A stretch of 64,000 nt of DNA, taken from assembly GCA_032358165.1 (NCBI GenBank), contig JAALGY010000031.1, positions 2,976,001 through 3,040,000 on the forward strand, in the 5' to 3' direction. The notes below the pieces were generated by a model that searched no databases, had not been told where the DNA came from, and was given only the letters and a program-made list of their open reading frames with translations. Of this stretch, positions 24,688 through 35,438 are shown piece after piece. The stretch's first letter is position 1; each line of letters begins with the position of its first letter. Source of the DNA: Diplosphaera chodatii (lineage: Eukaryota > Chlorophyta > Trebouxiophyceae > Prasiolales > Stichococcaceae). Both the position numbers and the translations under genes were made by a program.

Positions 24688-27225
24688 ATGATAGCCACCG
24701 CAGTCATAGCATGCGTGGTGGTTGTCCTCGCCAACGTCATCACGTACATACTGAACGAGCACAGCCTGGTCTGGAAGCTGAAGTGCGTCCCGCCGCCGCG
24801 CCTGCTGTTCTGCAGCAATCGGTGAGGGGTGCATCAGCGTGCGGCTCTTCAACATCCGCGCTCGTTCTTGGGCACCTGCTCACGATGACAGGGCGGCAGG
24901 CGCGCAGAGCAAACGGAGTGTTTGGGGGCCTGCCTTGCAGGCGGCTCAAGCGGCGGCCCGAACAGTTTTGGGCGTTTGACACGCTTGACCCAGACTGGCT
25001 GGTGCGGTTGCCTGGTGCTGCCAGTAACTGGTGTTGTCCTACAGGTCTGCGCATTCCAATCGTATTCTCAAACACATGAGCACACTGGACTTCGAAGCTG
25101 ATTGTGTCGATCGCAGACGACGTCATATCTCGTGCCAACATGGGTTCTGGCGGCGCTGCGGCTGTGCATACTGCTGTATGTGGTGGCGGAGATCCTCATC
25201 GAGCGGTACACCACATGTGAGCGGCCGCAACACCGAGAGTGGCATGGACGCAGTGCCACGCATACAATGATGTTGCGACAGGCACGCTTTCCCGGCACAA
25301 GGCGATGTCGCAGGGAAGATCGCTTTTCATGCCCGTTAAATGACTAACCTGCCATTCTTCGTGCACGCCAGCCGTTGGGCTGGGTGACCCCGACTACGTG
25401 TGGATCTCCTTCTTCACGGACTGGACCTTTTGCGTGTTCGGCGCCAGCGGCCTGATTGGCTTTCTCGTCACCCTGTGGCGGATGGCGCAGCGCGCCAGGA
25501 GCCGGAAGCTTGCGAGGGTACAGCCAGATGCAGAAGCGGGGCATGGCGTCAGCCGCAGCAATGGTGTTGACAGCGTGAACGGGGTTGCGACGCCAGCAGA
25601 GGGGTCGGTGGCAGCGCCGCTGCCGCCAGCAGCTAATGGCGGCACTGCAGCGCCGCACACAGTCAGCGCCCCTGGCAGCTCGATGGCCATTAGCAGCAGC
25701 GCAATGCTGACGCGCAAGGTGACATCATAGTGCTGTGGAAAGTTGCAGTATTTCCAGGCATGTGTGGCAGTCATGAACTTGGTCATGCAAGCTCAGTCTC
25801 TGCCAACGCTCTACACAGTGGACATGGTACGAAGCCATCTATCTGCTGGTGTTCGAGACCAGCGCGGCCTGCGAACTCTTCTTGACGGTGAGCTGACTGC
25901 ACCACATTTGTTGTCCGACTGAAGTGTGACATGCGCTCAGGGCGTGCTACTCTGTGGCGCGTGTCATGCACGAGTTTCTGTGTAGGAAAACCTGTGTGCA
26001 TGTGATGATCTGCAGGTGTTCTATTGGGCGGCACTGGCGGGGGACGGCAACAGAACGGCAGACAACATCATGAAACACGGCACCAACAACATCCTGATAT
26101 TTCTGGACGTGATTCTGTCACGCGCTCCCTTCTTGTCCTACCACTTCTGGGTAGGCCCCTGCTCAGTGACCGGACGTGCGCAGGTGTCATGTCGTGTTGC
26201 GTGGAGTCAAGCAGATCTGCTTGCCCTGCTGGCGCACTGCGGCATGATGTACTCACGATGATTGCACAGGTGTCACTGTTGTATGGGACCCTGTATCTGC
26301 TTTTCATGTGGGCCGTGTGGCTGCCGACTGAGGACTACTGGGTGAGGCAGACGTGCCCCGCTGTGTTCCCATGCGTCCAAGCGTCGCAGCGGCGCTCATG
26401 GCATACATCTTGCACCATTTTGTGGACACGTCCACGCAGCCTTGTCCGAACAACGGTCACTGGTGTCGCGTGCAGGTGTACAGCGTCTTCGATTGGGGCC
26501 ACTGGCGGTCGGTTGGTGCATATGTTGGTACGACTTTTTCGTGCCCAGTTTGATCGCCATTGATTCCTGACATATGTCGTTGCTACGGGGTCGTCAAGCG
26601 ACAGCTGCACCCTCCTGGTTATGCGCCGCTGAGGCAGGCGCGTCTGCAAAGCAACTTCTCACTGGGCTGTGCTGCGCTGCAGTCCTGCCGATCGCCGTGT
26701 TCATCGCATTTGCAATCTGGTACGCTGCTCCACACCTACTGCGTTGGTGTGCCTCGTTTGCTCTGCCATACTGGTTGACTGCGACATGGTTCTGATGGTG
26801 ACCAGGCTGAAAGCCCCTGCATGTAGCAATAAGCTTAGCATGATAGCTGATAGCATGCCGGTCCGTGTGCGCCCAGGACGGCCGTGGCGGCGCTGCGGGA
26901 GTGGGTAGGCAGACGGCACCCCTCCCCCTGGAGCACCGCACCCCCTGCAGCAAAGGCGGCGGAGGTGCAGCTCCAGCCCATACCCCGGCAGCCGGAGCCC
27001 CTGCAGCAGCTGGGGGCCCGGCCGCATCGTTTGCCGCCGCCGCCGCAGCAGCAGCAGCAGCAGTGGCAGGGGCCGCGGCTGGCGCAGCCACACGCACTGC
27101 CGCAGGCGGGGGCCGGCTCACCGCTCCAGGGTGCCAACATCGCGGCGGCACAGGGTGGGGACGCATCGCCGCTGGGCGTGCAGGGGGCAGACTTCATGGG
27201 TGTGACAGCAAGGACTACGAACTGA
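24688..27225 (+). CDS. Multi-pass membrane protein, rolling-stone/AIG1-like
   Basis: Exons each carry one hydrophobic span. They start with MIATAVIACVVVVLANVITY (24688). Then come WVLAALRLCILLYVVAEIL (about 25140-25215), YVWISFFTDWTFCVFGASGLI (about 25395), WYEAIYLLVFETSAACELFL (about 25830), NNILIFLDVILSRAPFLSYH (26016-26150), VSLLYGTLYLLFMWAVWLP (about 26271-26340), a short YSVFDWGHW exon, and a final span PIAVFIAFAIWYA. The order Asn-rich loop, LD-x-LSR-P, then LYG-LYLLFMW and FDW matches the plant and animal rolling-stone-like / FAR-17a-AIG1 type membrane proteins, whose biochemical role is poorly defined. After the last span the ORF can stop at 26795, or splice (TG plus G, in phase) to an exon ending at 27225 that adds a Gln/Pro-rich cytosolic tail with Q6. 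I prefer the longer form. Exon 2 near 24950 is tentative. Confidence 0.6.
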
Positions 27226-27753
27226 AGCGGTGAAGCATTGGTTGAGTGCTGCCTTGTTGTAGGCGGGGAGTGTACAGTGCTAGTCAGGGTTGACAGCCTT
27301 TGAAGCTGAGTCGGTTTTTAGATTGACGCCTGTAGGACCCTGCCGAGCATAAGGCTGTATATATACGGCCACCTGCGTACGCAGCCCGTGGTCCTCATAC
27401 ATATGCAGCTGCCACCCGCCACCATACCTGCTGCGTGCCGTGCAAACACTACGAATGCAACGGCCTCATCACATCTCAAACTCCTGGCATCAATCAGCAC
27501 CCAGTATTGCAATCTCCCCAGTTGCTGCCATCAGACGACTACAGACGATTTCACTGCTCGCATCAGATGCCACATGCCAATAGAAGGCAGCGATCTTCCG
27601 TGTGCCCGTGTGTGCCCGGATGGCAGGGTTGACCTAGCTTGCATTATCTCAAGGGTCTGGCACCAGCTGGTCTGGGACTGCACAAAATGATGTGCATGTG
27701 GGCACAGAATTGTAGATTGTCAAGTCCGCATTGCAGTACAGCATGTACTCTGC
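27226..27753. other. Intergenic
   Basis: No gene seen. A T/A-richer stretch with TATATATA at about 27357-27365 is the only TATA-like element in the interval and may belong to the downstream gene's promoter. Confidence 0.45.
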
Positions 27754-29930
27754 ATGTTGGTGGTGAAGCGTTTCGCAGGCGCCATCAAGCAAGCAAGCGC
27801 TGCTCAGGTGGCACGGCAGGCCGTTTTGGGCACACCTATCTTGCCCAGTCATCAATACCAAGCAGGACACGCAGCACCGCGTAGCACCTCAATAACGCAC
27901 AGGACACTGCTGTCAGGTATCAAGGCAGCGATGCGGGACATCAGGCTGCCCGTCGGGGCGGAATGCATCTGTGGCGCGGTGCGAGTCGAGGCCAGCGCTC
28001 CGCCGCAGGGGGTGCTGTGCTGCCACTGCCGAACGTGCCAGCGAATCAGCGGGACGGCCTACCAGCACAACGCGCACTTCGATCCCGACAAGGTGCCCTG
28101 AACCATCCGTCTGCTGGCCGCCTCGACTGGAGCGCCGACGTCGTGCATGCAGCGCGGCACTCACCTGCCGGCGAGGCCCCGGGCTCACGGCCTTGCGCGT
28201 GTTGTAGGTGAGCGTTGTGGCGGGGAAGGGCCATCTGCAAACCGTGGACGTCCCGGGTGATGCCCGGCGCCGCTGCTACTGCGCCACCTGCAAGGCGCCC
28301 GTGATGCACATGATGATCGGCGACGACCATGAGACGCCGACGCGCACGGTGAGCCTGCTGGCAAGCGTCACTTCAGGGTGTCCAAAGGGTCAGCCGGGAT
28401 GCTTGAGAAATGTAGGTGTTTACTGATCTGGAGGTATGCTGGCAGCCGCTTCTCACTCCAGACGTGCAGCCGCTGCCTCATGCCTGCTGACCCGCCACAC
28501 CTATGCGCACCCTTGGTGACACCCTGGACAGACCCTCCCGGTGGGCGCCATCACCAGCAAGGCCAGCGCTCGGGACCCCGCGTGGGCGGCGGAAGGCCAC
28601 ATCTGCTACCGCGAGCGCGCACGGGATGTGCCGGCCGATGTGCCCAAGTGGTGCGTCCCAGGGTTGCAAGCCCCAAAACGGAGCTTGCCGCCAGGCCTGC
28701 CCCTGCTGCAGCGGCGCGCGTGTGCGGAGGGCGTGTGCCGGGACAGCAGGCGCAGGTTGCCGCCCTGCTGTGGTGTCCAGACGGCCAGGCCCCCAACTGG
28801 CATGTCATCACGCACGCAGCTTACGCGTGTGTCGGGAACCGCAGGCCCGGCGCTGACATGGACGCGCAGCGGTGGCAGCCGCGCGACGGGCCGGCGGCGG
28901 CGGCGGTGCCGCCGGATGTCGCTGAGCTGCCGCCGCTGCCGGCGCCGCCGATTGCCGCCGTCTGCCTCTGCGGGCAGACGCGTGTCGAGGCGTGCGCCCT
29001 GCCGCTCTGGTTCCTGATTTACAGCAGTTTCGTATGTGCCAGTCAGCTGCAGAGTTCCGATGATTGCGACTTATCCAACACGGATCCTCTGGTACGCAGG
29101 CCAGCACAGCCCCATTTGCAGTCTACTACTGCCACTGCAGCAGCTGCCAGCAGCTGACAGGTGCACACTGCTCTCTGAGCCCTGCCTGTGCATGGCAGCC
29201 TTTGAAAGGCCCCCAACAACAACATCGACCCTGTTGTCGCTTGACCGACGCATAGGTCCTGCTCTGCAGGCGCCGACTTTGCACACAACGCGGCTTTCCA
29301 GGGCGAACAGGTAGTGTGCCGCCATGTTTGAGTGGATGCACGTCGCCACCACCTTCTGTCGAAAGCATGCACCTACAGGAGACCCTGACGCGGCTCCCCC
29401 CTGGCCACCTGCAGCTGCGTGTGACAGCGGGCAATGCGAATGTGACGACGTACCGCAAGGGCGCCTCGCCAAGGGTGACCATCCGCTGCGGCCGCTGCCT
29501 GAGCCGCATGTTCCGGCAGCAGGAAGCAGCAGACGGCAGCATCGAGCGGCAGGCGAGCGCGGCGTGCGCACACACAGCTGATGTGCCCGTGTACACTGCG
29601 TTGCGGCCCGCTGCTGACACGACCTCGCAGCCTGCAGTTGATGCACACACCTGTGCACGGACGTCATGCCTGCTGACGCCTTGTGTCGCTTTCGGCAGTC
29701 GCTCGCGGTCGGCATGGTGGATAAGGCTGAAGGGAGCGCCGACCGCACGTGGCAGCCGCGCTTCCACATGTTCTACTCGGAGCGCGCTGTGGACATGGGG
29801 GACACCCTGCCAAAATGGTGTGGATGTGACGCTTGCGGTTTTGGCATATTGCGAGGTTTTCCAAGGCATTGCCTATGGAGAGGTGGCCGCACCAAGCAGA
29901 GCACCGCTTGGCAGCATGCCGGCGGGCTGA
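27754..29930 (+). CDS. Protein with two tandem GFA/CENP-V zinc domains
   Basis: Both halves carry the GFA (glutathione-dependent formaldehyde-activating, CENP-V-type) zinc signature. Domain 1 has CICG, CCHCRTC and CYCATC and ends in YRERARDVPADVPKW. Domain 2 has CLCG, CHCSSC and CGRC and ends in FYSERAVDMGDTLPKW. Exons are 27754-28092, 28208-28348, about 28528-28650, about 28849 to 29037, about 29102-29154, about 29268-29310, 29378 onwards (end unresolved) and about 29699-29817, then a short last exon ending at 29930 (read-through would stop at 30001). The N-terminus MLVVKRFAGAIKQASAAQVA looks like an organelle presequence. If that part is not translated, Met at about 27930 would start domain 1 directly. 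GFA members bind zinc through seven Cys and some handle S-hydroxymethyl glutathione. The substrate here is unknown. Confidence 0.75.
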
Positions 29931-30001
29931 CGAATCATCCAGCCACAGCAATGGCATGCTGCTGGCCACCGATGGGAACAGTCCGGCTGTGCACAATCTG
30001 A

Positions 30002-30498
30002 GATGTGCAGTTTGTCACCAACAACATGCCGGGTTACGGCCGTGGCACTGCTGGATGCAGGAGTGGCCCACCAGAGAAGTCAGAGCGGCTGGATGGCTAG
30101 GGAGTTTGTATTGATTCCATATGGGGAAATTGAGAGATCCGGACCAAATTTCCCCAGACTGAGCCTGCAGTCTGGCTGCCTTGTGCTGTTTGCTGTTCCC
30201 TGCATGTTCCTATGTGGAGGCCTCGATGACGCTTTTACACTCGAGCTCGTCTGAACAGCCCAGGAGTGCGAACAATACAGTGGTCGCCATCTAAAGACGC
30301 ATCGAATGCTGCCGTGTACGCTGTACCGCCTGGCAGTCCACATGACCTGACACCCACACCGATGTCTGTTGACTTGCCAGAAGCGTCCTATCGCTGAGTG
30401 CTGAGAATCGGGCCGGGAATCAGCCTGCACCCCACAGCAATGCCGCACCCCTCCAGGGCAGGGGCAGCCTGCACCCCACAGTGCATCTCCGCCCGCGG
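30002..30498. other. Convergent intergenic
   Basis: 3' flanks of the GFA gene (+) and the BTB gene (-). On the minus strand TGTAA (plus-strand TTACA, 30235-30239) lies about 260 bases past the BTB stop and may be its poly(A) signal. Confidence 0.45.
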
Positions 30499-33400
30499 TC
30501 AGCTGGACGCATGGTTGTGCGACGCCAGGGCCCCGTCTGTCAGCCGCTGCAGGTCGCCCACAAAACCGCCGGTGTGCGGCTCGTGCGCCGATGCCGCATC
30601 GTCCTCGTCCAGGGGGTCCTGCAAATGCGGGTCACGTTGCTGGACGAACCTGCTGCCGTTCCGCCAACAGCAATGCGGCCTTGCATTTTCGTGATGTGCT
30701 CTGCAGGACGGTCTGAGGGTCCACCTCTGCAGTGGCAGCTTCGGACGCACTCAGCCATGCCAACTTCCGGGCAGCTGCTGGAGGACCTGCTCTCACTGCA
30801 CGGCCCATATAGGCACACGAAAGAGAACGGGGGGGCGCAGGAGCATGACGCGCCTTGGGCCTGCCGACCAGGCGCAGCTGCACGCCGACCACCAGGCGGT
30901 CGTTGCGCACCCAGTCGTGGACGTCCTTGAAGAACTCGTCGAACCCCTGCGTACGCATCACAGCACGTTCAGCAACTGGAACATGACACTGTGAACGGAA
31001 GCGACAGCTCTTGTGTCCTTGCCGTACACAACCGACCGACTAGTTTCTTGTGGCAAACGCTAAGCCTATCTGCCATCAAGTCCCACCAAAACCCACAGCT
31101 CAAGCTCACCTGGTACTCCCCCGGCATGATGGTGCGCTTCGGCAGCCGCCACCGCCGCGCCCTGTTGTAGTCCTGCTGGTCGTACAGCACCATCGTCAGC
31201 TGCACCTGCGAGCATCCAGAAGAGCAGGTTCAATATAGCCACATCCAGTGTTCCTGTGATCTGACTATGGTTGGCAATGACGGCAATGGCGGCAACATAG
31301 CCTGCAGCACCCCGCCTCAGCTGCTGGCATTTCATGCCGCCTGCCTGCATTGCTAAGCAGTTGGCATGGCGGCATATTGTATAGCAAACCGGGTGCTGTA
31401 AGGCTCGAACCCCTTCGTACCTCTTCTTGCGCTGCCTCCTGCGACATTGGGCTGTATGGCACATGGTCCTCGTTGTCATCATCTCCCCCTGCTGCAGACA
31501 GACGCAAACTGGATGTGATGCTACTGTAGCAAGCTGCAGTCTGCTGCAGGCCATTCCTCCTTGGTAGCATCGCAGGGGCCAGCCGTGGTGCAGCACAGCA
31601 CCATCAGCACAGCAGGCGGGGCGGAGCCGGTTGCTGGCGTGCCGGCTGACATGCCTGCCAGGCGCCACCGCAGTGGACAGTCCCTGCATGCCGCAGCGCC
31701 TCACCCACGCAGGTCAGGTGGAAGCCCAGCTTGTCGGCCGTGTACGACAGCGCCCAGGTGCGCTCGGAGCCGGCGAGGCCGAACTCGGGGGACCGCACCG
31801 CCGGCTGCCGCGACAGGCGCGACCAGGGGTCGATGGCCCACACAAAGCGGCGCCCGTCCCTGCGTTGAAGCAGGCACGCACGGGTTGTATGACCACGCAA
31901 GGTCGATGCAGGTTCGAAGCGCAGCAGCCGCATTGGCAGGCACAAGGGCTTGGCCTGCTGTCAGCTCACCGTCTGGGCAGGTCTGACAGCATCCTGCCGC
32001 CCTCCAGCCGGTTCAGCAGCGCCTCGATGATGGCGTTGGCTGCTGTGCTGCCGGCTACCAACGGGTGCGCCTGGATTCAGTCTAAGGTGTCAGGGTGAGG
32101 ATCAAGATCGCAAGGACATGATGCAGCCAGGGCAAAACACATCCTTAGGTGCAGCTGTCCCCGATCACACGCAGCTGGCAGCAGCATCTGCTGTCATGCT
32201 GTCATGACGCAGCGAGCAGTGAGAGATATAGAGGATGCCAGCGGCTGCTGCATAGCGCACCAGTAGGGAGCGGCACTCGAAGGTCTCCAGGTGGTGCGTC
32301 CGCACCGCTGAAAACATGGCTGGGAACTCCGCGGCAGCGTTGTGCTCGTCACACCATGCCAGGATGGAGCGAAACACCTGCATGCATCCAAGGCAGCTCA
32401 ACCTCCGCAGCCGATGTGCAGTCTCAGCATGGCGGCATGCAACGCGCATGAGGCAGAACCAGCTACACGCAGGTTGAGTGCAGCAACACATGCCTGCATC
32501 TCGGAGAAGACTGTGAGGTCGTCTGCCGACAGCAGCTCCAGCAGCATGGTCCGGTCCAGGCCTGCAGCAATGTCATCAGGGGTCCATCAAGACAACCTGC
32601 CGACGCGCTGGCATGATCGAGGTGGAAGTCAACTGTTGTCCAGGGCGATTGAGCAACCCTGATCAAATGGCCACGATGCCCACCTCCAAGCGAGGTGCGG
32701 TGCATGAGGAAGAAGGTGGACTTCACGTATGCCAGCACCGCCGCCCGCAGCTCTGCGAGCGCGTACCTGCAGGCGCGCGTGAGGCTCTCGTGATCCTAAT
32801 GCGACCCTGTGCTTGCTGTGCAGGCAGCTGCAACGACCAGGAGCAGGACGGGGTGGACGCTCATTGCATCGAATGGCAGGACTAAGCGTAGCTTCTGCTC
32901 GGACGGTATAGTGCACCTGTCAGCGAGCTCGAGGCTGCCGGGCAGGGTCTCCTCGTTGAGGGTCTCCTGAATGAGCTCCGCGCACGCTGACTTCACGACC
33001 GGCAGCTGCACACCGTGCACAATCACCTGGTGAGGGGCTGCCGTCTCAGGTCTGCATGCTTGGAGGGCGTCTCAGACTGCCGTGCAATCCGACTGGCAGC
33101 CATGCGCTGCAGCCGCTGCTGTTCCAGACCACGCAGGACATGGCCAGCGGTGCCACGAGGAGACAGCTTGCACGCGGCAGTGGGCAGCAAAGGCACGAAG
33201 TCCGCAGTAGCAAGGTACTTTGCAGGTTCTGGTGCGCCAGCTGGATACCTGCAGCAGGTGGGCCGCGTGCAGGACGTCCCGCATCGTGCTCGGCGACACC
33301 TCCAGGTGCGCCGTGAACAGCGAACCCACCACCTCCTGCAGCAACAAGCAGCGGCTGCTGTCAGGCTGCCGAGCTGTGCACCAGCGGATGCACACACTAA

Positions 33401-34355
33401 TGGACGAGCTGGCGGTGCTGCTGCAGCCGGTGCTGGCGACAGCTGGGAGTGCGGTCCCCAGGTGCAGACAAGATGAGCCGGGGGCCAGTTGCAGCTGGCA
33501 GCTACCTGCAGGATGCGGCCGTCCAGCTCCGACAGGTCGACGGTGCCGTTCGACTGCGCAAACTCCGCGCTGCGGAACTTGGCCTCGAAGAAGGGGCTCT
33601 CCTCCGCCAGGATGAACCTGTGTGGCGTGCGTGAGCCGCTCAAGCACACAACCACGCCAGCAGCCCGCAGATGGCTGTCTACCTATGTGGCGTGTGTGCG
33701 CAGAGTAACTCAGGGAGTATGAGCCCGGGTGGTGGTGGTGGCAGCGCCGCACACTCAGCGTCACTTAGTATGCGCTGATGCCTTCGCACAGCATCAGGAC
33801 GGTAACTGCTGCTATGCATGGCGTGCACTTCTCCATGGCGGGTGCCAGTGAACCTGCAAGCACTAGGCTAAACCCCCACCCAACCCTAAACCCCGAACCC
33901 CCGTGGTCTGCGGGGCCGCGCCTGTTGCAGGGCACCTCCCGGTCGGCGGCGACCAGCGTGACGTCGAACAGCGCGGGGTTGGTGCCCAGGTCCTGCCACA
34001 GCCGCGCGCGCTGCAGGTTGACCTCCCGCCCCGGCAGCCGCACCGTGCGCACATCGGACGGCGGCGGCGGGCGGCCGCCCTGTGGTGTCGCGTCAAAGCA
34101 GGGCTCAATATGGGGGGCCTGCACATCGCCACTGCACCACCACGCGTGTTTCTGTTTCTGGCTGAGGCGAGAGGCACGGCGCTGCAGCTCGGCTCCTGTC
34201 AGGATTGTGACAGCCTGAACTGCTGTGTCGGTGTCATCGCAGGTCGACATCCCGCACACGCATCCCACGCTCACCTGCACGCTGGCCTGCTCTGCGACGG
34301 ACTCCGCAGGCAGCTCCTGCCGCTGCCGCTTCCCGGCGGGCTGGTCCGTCGTCAT
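30499..34355 (-). CDS. BTB-BACK-MATH domain protein (probable CUL3 adaptor)
   Basis: The start is Met 34355 (MTTDQPAGKRQRQELPAESV), a basic leader that may act in nuclear import. A BTB domain follows: DVTLVAADREVP, then FILAEESPFFEAKFRSAEF and VDLSELDGRIL, then VVGSLFTAHLEV. A helical linker/BACK region comes next: IVHGVQLPVVKSACAELIQE, AAVLAYVKSTFFLMHR, LELLSADDLTVFSEMQVFRS and ILAWCDEHN. The C-terminal third looks like a MATH fold: SPEFGLAGSERTWALSYTAD, VQLTMVLYDQQDYNR, then GFDEFFKDVHDWVRNDRLVV. It ends ALASHNHASS. BTB proteins of this kind usually bring substrates to CUL3 ubiquitin ligases, with MATH as the substrate-binding module. The gene has around ten or more exons. Boundaries between 31200 and 31950 were not resolved. 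The target is unknown. Confidence 0.75.
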
Positions 34356-35438
34356 GAGGCAGCTGCCGCGACAACACTGTGCTGACGACTGATCAGATGG
34401 CTGCGGCGCTTCCGCCTGAGACTGACGTCAATGAAAGTGCAGTGCTCGACACACTCTGCGAGCCTACATCTCTGCCAACCGATGACGCTGGACTACGGCC
34501 GGTTAGGCGCTTTCATGACGTCAGTACCTTCCGTCCGCCGTCAGGCTTCTACGCCTGCTGCTGTCGTGATCATGCAGGGTGGGCGGTCCGCTCCAGTGGG
34601 GCAATGCTCCCAACCAGGATTCGAGCAGCCCCTTGCGCAGCAGCGGAGCTTCTGCATTCAAGGCTGTTCGGACCTGGGACTCACTCAAGCCACTGTTGCG
34701 CGAGGTCGTGAACAGACCCAGGCAACCAGAGTTGATCCCAGTGGAGCAATTTATGCGCGAACGAGTTCTCACACCCGTGCACCGTCTGCAGCTCTGAGAG
34801 CAGTCGCCTGCAAGCGTTTTGCTCGGTGTGGCGTCACAATCTGTGTGCAGGCCTGCAGGTTTGCAAATGAGGGACACCCTGCACGTGCTCACGTTCTTGG
34901 ACTGCATCTGGTGCATCCTGCCACCACCATAACGTACACCCAATGCGTCATGGCGTGCACGACAGATTCTCCGACGCTGTTTGGGATTTTGGCCTCGCAG
35001 CTGCACTGTGCTGCAACGCAGATTGCCTGCACATCTCCTGCGTGGAAGTGTGCAGACAAGATAGCAGGCTGGACGAGCGATAGGTCTTATTAACCACGAT
35101 CCAAGCCGTACCCGGACGTCAGCAGCGCATTGAGACCCTCGTTCGGCGCACAAACCTGCACAAAGCCTTCAGTAGACATGCAGCAGCTGCATCATAGTCG
35201 GTCACCGGTTCTAGAGCGCCTGCTGGCCGCTGTGGCGTCGCTACATGAGCAGTGAGTGCGGACAAGAACATACCAAGAAACAGAACAGCGTCAGCCATGC
35301 ACAACTGTGCTGCCCCGTAGCCCACATATCTTGTGAACGCCCACTTACCAGCGCACGCAGCGCTTCGCCCAACACCGCCCATGGCGCCATTCCATCGCAC
35401 GCCTCGGCCGCTGGTGTGACACTCGAGGCGGGCTGGCC
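34356..35438. promoter_or_regulatory. Divergent promoter region, BTB / sterol glucosyltransferase
   Basis: Over 1 kb separates two divergent starts. ORFs here lack splice-consistent or family support, so I read it as two promoters and 5' UTRs. Confidence 0.4.

Noticed and set aside
31390..31430. tRNA-like GGTTCGAG motif on the minus strand
   Set aside because: The motif resembles a T-loop, but no matching acceptor, D or anticodon stems fit around it and it lies within the BTB gene.
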